Shown in pieces: positions 7,000 through 14,900 of a stretch of 30,938 bases of DNA. The DNA lies in the IMG/VR virus record IMGVR_UViG_3300050138_000086, positions 1-30,938 of that record. One strand, given 5' to 3'. This stretch comes from a virus. How positions within the stretch are numbered: position 1 is the stretch's first letter; each line of letters opens with the position of its first letter. The notes under the pieces are model-generated. The model was not told the DNA's origin, ran no database searches, and worked only from the letters and a program-made list of their open reading frames with translations. The translations under genes were made by a program, and so were the position numbers.

Positions 7000-7734
7000 A
7001 TGTCACTCATTCTTGTCACCGGCCCGGCTGTTGAGCCATTGACCGCCGCGGAAGCGAAGGCGCGGCTCAATATCGGCAATGAGGTTTCCGACGATGTGAT
7101 CAAGGCGCTGATCACGGCTTCACGGCAGATGATCGATGGTAAGGATGGATGGCTCGGCCGCGCGATCAATACGCAGACTTGGGATCTGGTATTGGATCGC
7201 TTTCCGACCTCAAATTACTACTACCAGGAAAAGGGCTTCTATCCGCAGGAAGTCTGGTATCCCTATCCGCAAGAGGTTTGGGGGCAATATCCCTATTCAT
7301 CGAAAAGGCGCCACGGCATCACCATTCCGCTGCCGCCCTTGCAGCAAGTCGTCAGCGTCACCTATCTCGACATTAATGACGCGGTGCAGACGCTCGATCC
7401 TTCAACCTATGTCGTCAATTCGGATGCGCCGAGCGATCTCTCGCTGATCGAGAGTGCGACCTGGCCGACGGCGGCGTTGCGCGCCGGCGCCGTCAAGCTC
7501 CGCTTCATCGCAGGCTACGGCGATGCCGGTTCCGATGTCGACGAAACAATCCGCATGGCGATCGCGCTGCAGGTCAGCCATTTACGGTCGCTTACACAAC
7601 AGAACTTATTCATCAGCCGAGAAAACCTTCCCGGCGTTATGGATACGAGCTGGACGATGGGCGGCGGCGCAGAAGCAGCGCTTAGCGGCGCGGTAATGGC
7701 GTTACTGCAAAATCTGCGCGTCTGGAATCATTGA
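7000..7734 (+). CDS. Head-tail connector protein (gp6-like / phiE125 gp8-like)
   Basis: This 244-residue protein is probably the adaptor ring that attaches below the portal. The N-terminus has the family pattern VEPLTAAEAKARLNI, followed by an alpha-helical DDVIKALITASRQMID. The middle carries the IPLPPLQQVVSVTYLD strand pair and TYVVNSD, and the C-terminal part has VKLRFIAGYGDAGSDVDE followed by helical IRMAIALQVSHLRS; all are standard for the family. Residues about 71-104 form an unusual Tyr/Pro-rich insertion with a duplicated YPQEVW, where related proteins usually have a short loop. It opens the connector block, with the next gene 12 bases downstream. Confidence 0.87.
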   Translation: MSLILVTGPAVEPLTAAEAKARLNIGNEVSDDVIKALITASRQMIDGKDGWLGRAINTQTWDLVLDRFPTSNYYYQEKGFYPQEVWYPYPQEVWGQYPYSSKRRHGITIPLPPLQQVVSVTYLDINDAVQTLDPSTYVVNSDAPSDLSLIESATWPTAALRAGAVKLRFIAGYGDAGSDVDETIRMAIALQVSHLRSLTQQNLFISRENLPGVMDTSWTMGGGAEAALSGAVMALLQNLRVWNH

Positions 7735-7746
7735 GGTTGGATCAGC

Positions 7747-8148
7747 ATGGACAATCCCGGCGTCTATCCGCTCGCCTCGCTTAATTTGACGGCCGCGCTT
7801 TCCGCGCAGGTGCAGACGGCGATCATCGATCTCGACGGTATGACGGCGGTCACGCTCGATGCGGAATTTGGTTGGGGTAGCGGCGGTGTGACAGCAACAG
7901 CGAAGGTGCAAACATCGTTCGACGGCGGAACGGTATGGTTTGACGTGGCGGAATTTGATTTCACCACGGCATCACGCAAGGCGGTCTGTAATTTGTCCGG
8001 GCTATTGTCGAAAGCGGTGGCGACTTACACGGCGTTGTCGTCGGAGGGCGTCATCGATGGCGTGCTCGGCAATATGCTGCGCACCGTTGTCTCGACGACA
8101 GGAACGTATGCGAATACGACGCTGGCGGTACGCGCTTCGGTGCGCTGA
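7747..8148 (+). CDS. Beta-rich phage virion-associated protein of unknown role
   Basis: A 133-residue protein with alternating small and hydrophobic residues (LNLTAALSAQ, VTLDAEFGWGSGG, AKVQTSFDGGTVWFDVAEFDF, TTLAVRASVR) that suggests a beta-sandwich. Similar proteins recur in alphaproteobacterial siphophages between connector and tail genes, where they may decorate or complete the head; this is an inference from memory of the pattern, not from a search. The stop overlaps the next start by one base (TGATG), indicating translational coupling. Confidence 0.72.
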   Translation: MDNPGVYPLASLNLTAALSAQVQTAIIDLDGMTAVTLDAEFGWGSGGVTATAKVQTSFDGGTVWFDVAEFDFTTASRKAVCNLSGLLSKAVATYTALSSEGVIDGVLGNMLRTVVSTTGTYANTTLAVRASVR

Positions 8149-8528
8149 TGAGCAATTACATCGCATCGCTTGACAAGCAACTGGCGAAAGTTGGCGAACA
8201 GATCAAGTTGCGCCGCGTGGTCGGCACCGCACCCAATCAAATCTTCATCGATGTCGAATGTCTGGCACAGGTTACTTTCAAGGCGGCTGAGGATCTGGTC
8301 GGCTCGGTCAGCATGAACGAATATGTCTGCATCCTTTCGCCGACCGAGATCAACAAAGCGCAATGGCCAGGGGCGCAGCCGCCAACAGTGACAGGCGACG
8401 CCCGCATTCCAAGCAAGACGCGCGGTGATTTGGCATTTGTGCGCGGGGCATGGCGGGCGGTGCAGACAGCCGCAGGGCAATATCCAGGTGCGGAATTGGT
8501 CAGGATTGATATGCGGGTTTTGGGCTGA
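8148..8528 (+). CDS. Putative head-tail joining (head-closure) protein
   Basis: This 126-residue product sits between the connector and the tail-completion genes, the usual place of the head-closure protein. The pattern EQIKLRRVVG, VECLAQVTFKAAEDLVG, VCILSPTEINKAQWPG, DLAFVRGAWRAVQTA and a final ELVRIDMRVLG resembles short beta-barrel head-closure proteins of phages. Both ends use TGATG overlaps with neighbours, so it is translated in a coupled block. Assignment rests on size, order and motif style. Confidence 0.72.
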   Translation: MSNYIASLDKQLAKVGEQIKLRRVVGTAPNQIFIDVECLAQVTFKAAEDLVGSVSMNEYVCILSPTEINKAQWPGAQPPTVTGDARIPSKTRGDLAFVRGAWRAVQTAAGQYPGAELVRIDMRVLG

Positions 8529-9196
8529 TGTCGAGCTCGCCGCAATTTGTTTCTCAGCAATTCAGCGTTGCCAAACAAAACACGCTTGCGGCAACGCAAA
8601 GATTGATCGTAACGACAGCGAAGACTCGCCACGGCGAGATAATGAATTCCGACCCACAACCCGGATCGTTCCGGCGATGGGTCGACGGTGTACTCAGTGT
8701 CGCAGAGGAAATGGTTAAGCCGGATGGTATAATAAAATATAATTATAATCGGCTTGATCTGGTCGTTCAATTTGCGATGGAAACGCTGTTCGAAAAGTCG
8801 CCAGTGCTAAGCGGAGATTACCGAAACGCACATACAATTTTTATGAATGGCGTAGAGGTCAGTAATTTGGCCGATTATAAATCTGGTTATGAAATTGTAA
8901 TTTTGAATCCTCTTCCATATGCGCGAAAAATTGAAATTGGCAAGATGAAGATGACGGTTCCCGGAACCGATCAAGTTTATCACCAGGCCGAGCAGATTGT
9001 GAAAAGTAAATATGATAATTTTGCAAAAATTGCATTTGACTATCGAGGTGTTGTCGATGGAATTGTGTTTGGAAAGTCTGGGCCGCGGCCAAAACGAACA
9101 GGGCCAAAACCCGGTCGAGAATCCAAGCGACCAGCTGCGGCGCAAAATAGATCAGATCTTCGCTATCCCGCCCTCGTAATTTCCGAGCGATTATAA
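8528..9196 (+). CDS. HK97 gp10-like tail-completion / neck protein
   Basis: A 222-residue protein. The core runs from about residue 75 with FEKSPVLSGDYRNAH, followed by NPLPYARKIEIGK and VYHQAEQIVKSKYDNFAKIAFDY-type sequence, which is the layout of gp10-like neck proteins (the SGxxRxxH-type N-terminal helix, then an NxxPYA turn). The C-terminus is basic and Pro-rich (RPKRTGPKPGRESKRPAA), probably disordered. The middle of the gene (about 8700-9070) is visibly more AT-rich than its neighbours, which may mark recent exchange. It precedes the tail terminator by one base of spacer. Confidence 0.77.
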   Translation: MSSSPQFVSQQFSVAKQNTLAATQRLIVTTAKTRHGEIMNSDPQPGSFRRWVDGVLSVAEEMVKPDGIIKYNYNRLDLVVQFAMETLFEKSPVLSGDYRNAHTIFMNGVEVSNLADYKSGYEIVILNPLPYARKIEIGKMKMTVPGTDQVYHQAEQIVKSKYDNFAKIAFDYRGVVDGIVFGKSGPRPKRTGPKPGRESKRPAAAQNRSDLRYPALVISERL

Positions 9197-9197
9197 A

Positions 9198-9650
9198 ATG
9201 GCGGACTATGCCGGCGCGGTTGCGGCCATCCAACAGCGGTTGCGGGATAATTGGTCGACAACAGAGATCGCGTTTCAGAATGAAACGCCGCCCGATCCGT
9301 GGCCTCCCGTTGATGGCAATGGCAATCCGGCGCCGTGGGTCGATCTCGAAGTCATCCAGACCACAGGCAAGCCATACGCGACGGGGACGCCAGGCGCGCA
9401 GATTTGGCTTCACATCGGATTGATCTATGCCCATGTCTTTGTACCGGTGAACAGCGGAAGCCTAATCGCGCGGCAGTATGCCTGGTCCATCGGTGAAATC
9501 TTCCGCAACCAAATATTCTACAACGACACACCTCCAACTCGCGTTCGCACGATCACACCCAGCATCGATGGCGGTGATAGCAGCGCGGACAATGCCGGCT
9601 GGTGGCGAGTAACGACGACGATCGATTTTGAATTCTTTTACTCCGGTTAA
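9198..9650 (+). CDS. Tail terminator protein
   Basis: This 150-residue product probably caps the tail tube and joins it to the neck (lambda gpU-type role). Features include an N-terminal helix (AVAAIQQRLRDNW), then TEIAFQNETPPDPW and PWVDLEVIQTTG, a strand pair with IGLIYAHVFVPVNSG, a helical stretch ARQYAWSIGEIFRNQ, and a final WWRVTTTIDFEFFYSG. This alpha/beta pattern and length match phage tail terminators. It lies directly before the tail tube gene, as expected. About 90 bases without a gene follow. Confidence 0.85.
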   Translation: MADYAGAVAAIQQRLRDNWSTTEIAFQNETPPDPWPPVDGNGNPAPWVDLEVIQTTGKPYATGTPGAQIWLHIGLIYAHVFVPVNSGSLIARQYAWSIGEIFRNQIFYNDTPPTRVRTITPSIDGGDSSADNAGWWRVTTTIDFEFFYSG

Positions 9651-9741
9651 GCCATGTCGGCGTGACGCCCGCGCCGCATCGATGATCTTGTGAGCTTGGG
9701 CAACTCGCAAATTTCGGATTCCTTGAAAGGGAGCCCAGGCC

Positions 9742-10968
9742 ATGGTCGCACCAACTTATCAGACGAATTTCAATGGTTATACTGCCTTCATGCTGCAAAG
9801 TGGGATTGGCACTCCGCAATCCGGAGCAGGTGCCACCATCCTGCGGCAGACCGGCGGCACGCCGGGTAAACTGTCCAAGGCTGCGATCGAGAGCAAGGAA
9901 GTCCGCCGCGATGCGCAACACACGCGCGGTCGTCACGGCATGCAGACGGCGATTGGTGGTCCCTACGCTTGCGAATTGTCGGTTGGTTCATTCGATCCAA
10001 TTCTGCAGGCGGTATTGCGCGGCAGTTGGGATACCGAGATCTCGGTGGCGGCGGCAGATTTTACATCAGCCACGACCACTGCAAATACCATCGTTTGGGC
10101 CTCGGGAAATCCAATCACCAAAGGAATCCGGGCCGGCGATGTGATCGAGATTACGGCATCCGCCACCAGTGCCAACAATGCCCGCGACCTGCGCGTAACG
10201 GGTGTTTCGTCGACCGCCATTACGATCGATGAAACACTGACCGTTGATTCCACTCCAGACACCAGCCTTACACTGAAGCGTCGCGGTCGAAAGGTTATTA
10301 TGCCGGCGGGCGGATCGTTGGTGAACAGTTATTTCTCCATCGAGGAATTTAATTACGACATGGGCAAAAGCCGATTTTTCCAGGATTGTCTCTGGAAATC
10401 GGTAAAGATCGCCATGGCGCCGAATGGAATCATCACCTTCGAACCGTCGTGGGTCGGCACCGGAAGCATGGTGCTGGAATCTTCAGCAGTTCTAACCACG
10501 CCGACTTTGCCAACCAGTCAGCCATTGGCGGCGTTGGATGCAGTCTTGAGCATCGGCGGCGTCGATCAGGTTGATCTTACTTCGTTCGACGTCACGATCG
10601 ACAATGCGGCGGTGGCCCCCGCGGTTGCCGGTAGCAAGGTTTCTCCGACCGTGCTTCCCGGTATGAATACCGTGGTGATGAATCTCAAGTTCTTGCGCAA
10701 AGACACAACCTGGGACGCCGATTTCCTGAACGAAACAAGTCTTTCGTTGAAGCTAATGGCGGTCGATCAGACAACCGAGCCGAAGAACTTCATCTCGATC
10801 AATGTGCCGTATTTCACTCTCGGGTCGGCCGATGTGTCGGCGATGAGCACCGCCGGCGGTGCGGCGGAGACGACGATCTCGATTCCATCTTCTCTTGTCG
10901 GTCATGATCCGACTGGGGCGGGGAACGATGACACGATGATAAGTTTCCAAGTGAGCAATAATAGCTAA
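9742..10968 (+). CDS. Major tail tube protein
   Basis: A 408-residue protein; the ATG follows AAAGGGAG with good spacing. It is rich in beta segments and Ser/Thr/Ala/Gly, has the ESKEVRRDAQHTRGRHG motif near residue 50 that is characteristic of phage tail tube proteins of this family, and an inserted beta domain at about residues 105-185 (GIRAGDVIEITAS, LRVTGVSSTAITID) resembling a small Ig-like or OB-like module. The region from 190 on (LVNSYFSIEEFNYDM, WKSVKIAMAPNGIITFEPSW) repeats the tube fold. The order tail terminator, this gene, chaperone, tape measure agrees with the siphovirus tail module. A hairpin overlaps its stop codon. Confidence 0.9.
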   Translation: MVAPTYQTNFNGYTAFMLQSGIGTPQSGAGATILRQTGGTPGKLSKAAIESKEVRRDAQHTRGRHGMQTAIGGPYACELSVGSFDPILQAVLRGSWDTEISVAAADFTSATTTANTIVWASGNPITKGIRAGDVIEITASATSANNARDLRVTGVSSTAITIDETLTVDSTPDTSLTLKRRGRKVIMPAGGSLVNSYFSIEEFNYDMGKSRFFQDCLWKSVKIAMAPNGIITFEPSWVGTGSMVLESSAVLTTPTLPTSQPLAALDAVLSIGGVDQVDLTSFDVTIDNAAVAPAVAGSKVSPTVLPGMNTVVMNLKFLRKDTTWDADFLNETSLSLKLMAVDQTTEPKNFISINVPYFTLGSADVSAMSTAGGAAETTISIPSSLVGHDPTGAGNDDTMISFQVSNNS

Positions 10969-10983
10969 TCGCAGAGCGATTAG
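10965..10983 (+). promoter_or_regulatory. Perfect hairpin overlapping the tail-tube stop codon
   Basis: CTAATCGC (10965-10972), loop AGA, GCGATTAG (10976-10983) form a perfect 8-bp stem with a 3-base loop that contains the TAA stop at 10966-10968. There is no following T-run, so an intrinsic terminator is unlikely. It may act as an RNA stability or processing element that lets tube mRNA exceed that of the chaperone gene; that is inference. Confidence 0.5.
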
Positions 10984-11078
10984 AGCTCGGCGCCGAAACC
11001 GCCGACGAGGTTGTCGCGACAGCACGGCGGGCGCGGGTTCGGCCGCGTCCGCCACTCCTACCGAACGAGGAAAACACC

Positions 11079-11552
11079 ATGACAAATCCGAAAGCCGTCG
11101 AAGACTCCGAAAAGATCAAGCCGATCGATATCGATGTCGGGGATTTCGATGCCGCCGACGAATCCGACATGACCGTCGAGCTCAACGGCAAGCTTACGAC
11201 ATGGATATGGACCTTTGCCGGGCCAGGGCATGACAGAACGGTTGCGCAATCAAATCGGCTATCGCGTGAGCGGTTGCATCGCGACCGCGAGCAGGAAGCA
11301 TCTCGCGTTAATGGCCGCAAATGGAAGGCCGACGAAGATACTCCCGATGAGATGCGCCAGCGCAATGTCGGTTTTGTGGTGGAGCGTTTGCTGCGCTGGA
11401 CGCCGATCAAACTCAATGGCGAGGAATTGGCGTTCTCAAGCGAAGCGGCCAGCAAACTTCTGGGCGATCCGCGCAAAGTGTCACTATTGACACAAGCACT
11501 GGAATTCCTCGGTGAGCAGAAATCTTTTATTCGGCGCTCTGCGACGAGTTAA
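11079..11552 (+). CDS. Tail assembly chaperone, short form (G-like)
   Basis: This 157-residue acidic protein follows the tail tube gene and precedes the tape measure, the position of the lambda G gene. It is mostly helical with charged segments (SRERLHRDREQEASRVNG) and a conserved MTVELNG-type strand start. The ATG follows ACGAGGAAAA. The TAA stop at 11550 terminates the short product. Just before it the -1 frame is open, so part of the translation is expected to continue into the C-terminal extension. Its role is to coat the tape measure before tube assembly; that follows from family knowledge. Confidence 0.85.
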   Translation: MTNPKAVEDSEKIKPIDIDVGDFDAADESDMTVELNGKLTTWIWTFAGPGHDRTVAQSNRLSRERLHRDREQEASRVNGRKWKADEDTPDEMRQRNVGFVVERLLRWTPIKLNGEELAFSSEAASKLLGDPRKVSLLTQALEFLGEQKSFIRRSATS

Positions 11553-11935
11553 GAGCATTCGCGGAGCGTCACTTTGTGCTCAATGCGGCGGATAAGGACG
11601 GCTTCTCAAAGCGAGAAAAGCTGGAAGGCTTGATCCAACGCTCACGCAAGCCGGAAAAACGGGCGGAATACGAAGCCGATCTTGCCTGTCCTCCTTTACC
11701 ACCCTCGCTGATCTATCTGTGGAACACGTTCAATCGATTGTCGTCGCGCCGCAGTTCGAATGGGTTCGGGGTTAATCCGATCTCTTGGGCCGATATCGAT
11801 GCCTTCGTGCGTCACAGCAAGTTTGCATTGGCACCATGGGAAATAGAGACCATCGAAGACCTCGATAGACTGTTCCTCGCTGAAATCTCCCGCAATCAAT
11901 CTGAAAATAAGCCACCGAAAAAGCCGCAAGAATAA
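11079..11935 (+). CDS. Tail assembly chaperone, frameshifted long form (GT-like)
   Basis: The long form would use 11079-11528, then slip -1 and continue through 11935, giving about 285 residues. The -1 frame is open from 11516 and begins FYSALCDELRAFAERHF, continues LIQRSRKPEKRAEYEADL and PPLPPSLIYLWNTFNRLSS, then PISWADIDAFVRHSK, typical of the T part of such chaperones. The frame relation is exactly -1, as in G/GT pairs of many siphophages. A GTG at 11576 is present but has no good ribosome site and would remove the conserved FYSAL segment. The stop is two bases before the tape measure ATG. Frameshifting is inferred. Confidence 0.8.
11525..11530 (+). other. Candidate -1 slip site TTTTAT in the tail chaperone gene
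   Basis: The zero-frame codons TCT TTT ATT let a tRNA on TTT (11526-11528) re-pair with TTT one base back (11525-11527). This gives the join KSF-YSALCDELR that matches the conserved frame. It is not a canonical X-XXY-YYZ heptamer, so the exact site is uncertain. Confidence 0.45.
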
Positions 11936-11937
11936 GC

Positions 11938-14900
11938 ATGGCAAGCGAACAAATCGTCACTGAACTTACCATCGACTCCAGCGGTGCTCAGCGTGGGCAG
12001 GCTGACTATGTGAGTACTTTGAATGCGTCGGAGCAGGCGATCAATAAACTGTTAGCCGCCAATGATAAATATCAACTTGCGTTGACGAATCAGCAGCGCA
12101 CGATGGATTTGCAAGTTCAGGCGACCAAACAAGTTACCGCGGCCAATAGTGATCTTTCCAGAAGCATGAGTGCCGCCAACGATAACGTGCAATCTGCCGG
12201 CAAGGGGTTTTTGTCTGCCGGGGTAGATTTTGCGACGGCGACCAATCATCTAAAGCTAGCGGCATTGGGTGCCTATGCACTGGTGCCGGCTTTTCGTTCG
12301 TTTGTTAATTCGGAGATCGGTCCGGGAATAAAACTAATCACAACAACCATAGGAACAATTGCGCCGACGGCGGCCGCTGCTGGTGGAGCAATTACTTCTG
12401 CATTGATGCCGGCGCTGGCGTTTCTAAGTGCTATTGCCATTCCTGTGGCTATTGGAGCGGCAGCCATTGTTTTGTTTGGCAAAGCGGTGTCTGACGGTGC
12501 TGATCGCATCAAAGAATTGAATGACGTAAACAATGAAGCTGCTAAGCTCATGACGAATACCACATTCTGGCAGCAACAAAAGAAAGGCGCGGAGGATATG
12601 GGCATCTCGGTCGAGAATTTAACCGCGATGTTTACTAAATTTAATGAGATAAGTCAGCCAAAGTTGGGTGGTAGTGATCTTCAAAAGAGTGTTGATGCAC
12701 TCACTGCCGCTGGCAATTTCCAGGGAAATTCAGGCGTAGCCGAACTTAAAGCAGCCACCGACCTTCAATCTCGTTGGACTGCTATTACAGATTTGATCAC
12801 TGAAGCCATAAACAAGGGTGAGCGATTGGCTGCACTTGATATTGCAGCCAAATTTATGCCGCCCGGAGTCTTGGTTAGACAGAAGCAATCAAATGATTTG
12901 CTTGACCAGTTACGCGACAAGGCCACTGAGGCCGCGGCGCCATTTGATTTGATCGCGGTGGCCGTCGGGGTTTCACTTCAATCTCGTCTTGATGCGGCTA
13001 AAAAGACTATCGCTGATTTTAAGGTTCCTATGCTGGACCTGACTAGTTTGGGATTAGTCATCTGGGGTCAATGGATCAACATCGTTGAGACCTTTGCCAG
13101 CGCATTGGGCTGGGTCGATAAATTGATTGAGAAGATTGGTAACGGGTTTAAGGATGGGCCTCCTATACTCTTTACGAGTGATCAAGTCAGCATTGGTGCT
13201 CTCATCTTAATGGTGTGGGGAGGGATCGTTGGCTATATCCAACAAATCCCCAACTTAATTCCTGACAATGTAATGAGTGGCTTCAGGGTTATAAGCCAAG
13301 GAATTAAAGACGTCTGGGATGGCATAGTGGCGGGGATCGCGTGGGTAAGAGACCACACACCTAGCCTTCCGGGGGGCACGCCAGGTAAAGATTATAGCAG
13401 CTTGGCGCCGACTGAGGTTCCCGGTGTCAGCCTGGTACAGGTTCCGCCTTCACTAGCCGCACTTGACCAGACCATTGTTGATTACAACGATATTAACAAG
13501 GCTCTCGACTTGATGGCCAAGAATACGAAGGCTGTTGCTGTCATCCAAGGCACCGCAAATGCCAGTCTTAAAGATACATCACAGCCTATTGTTGCAGGCA
13601 TCAACGCTGAAAGAGATGCCTTCGATAAGGCCGTCGTGTCCATCGAAAAACACATCGGCGCATTGGCGGCCGAGTCATTGACGATCGGGCAGTCGGTCGG
13701 CGCCATCGCCGGCATGAAGACCGAATTCCAATTGCTTGAGGCTGCCAAGGAAGCCGACAAGGAAGCAACGGACGCGCAGAAGACGACATGGGATCAGCAG
13801 ATCGCAGCCTATACCACCTTACGCGCGACAATGAGCAGCAAGCAGGCGCTCGATCAATCCGGCATTGAATTGACCGATGCGCAGCGCGCCGCTTTCTTGC
13901 GGCTGCCGCCGGCCATCGATGCGTCGACTCAATCCTATGAAAAATTGAAGGTCGCCAGCCAGATTAGTTTTGATCGGCAAACCGCATTGCTTTCGCCACA
14001 AGACGTGCAGATCGCGCAACAGCTCAAGGGCATTTACGGCAACGACATCCCGGCCGCCTTGAATAGCTCCGAAGCTGCCCAGATACGCTTCAACACTGCA
14101 TTGAAGGACGTGGGCACTCAGGCCGGGACTTTCGCCTCCGGGTTTGCACTCGATCTTTCGCATGGCGTGCAGATCATGACTGCGCTGCAAACGGCTACCC
14201 AGAAACTTGCCGATACGCTGATCGATATGGCGGCGAAACAGCTTATGTCGACGTTTCTCAGTGGCGCCGCGCCGAGCTTGCTTAGTGGAGCATCGAGTAC
14301 AGCCACACAGACGGCCGGCGCGACCTCCGCCGCTACGATTCTGACTACGGCCGGTGCATCGGTTGCCGCTTCATTTGTTTCCGGTGCCACCGCCGCGGCT
14401 TCAATTCTCGGCATTGCCGCGCCGGCCGCAGGTGGGGAATTGGCCGCAGGCGGCGCGGCCGCCGGAGTTGCTACGGAATCAGGCGGTATTTTGGCCGGGA
14501 TTACGACTGCACTAGGCGGCACAACCGCGGGGGCGGCTCTCGTCGCTGGCGGCATGGCTGTTGCGGCGGCATTAGAAGGGCCGCTCGGCATAATGCTCGT
14601 GCTTGCCGCCGCCGCCGTCGGGTTTTCTTTTATTGAATCGAAACAACAAAAATATGATCAGGCGGAGCAGGCATTCCAGCAGGCGCAGGATTCCTGGGCC
14701 AAGATGGCGATCGCGGTCGCTGCCTGGACCGCGACCATGCAAGGCAACGTCGTCGGCACGCTCGGATCGAGTCTCGCCAGTGCTACCGCACAAGCACAGA
14801 CCTATGCCGATGCCGCACACGCCGCCGGGCGATCGAGCGATCAATTGCAGGCGAGCCTAGAAACATTCGCCGTCGCCGCGGCAACCAAATTCGTCGGCTC

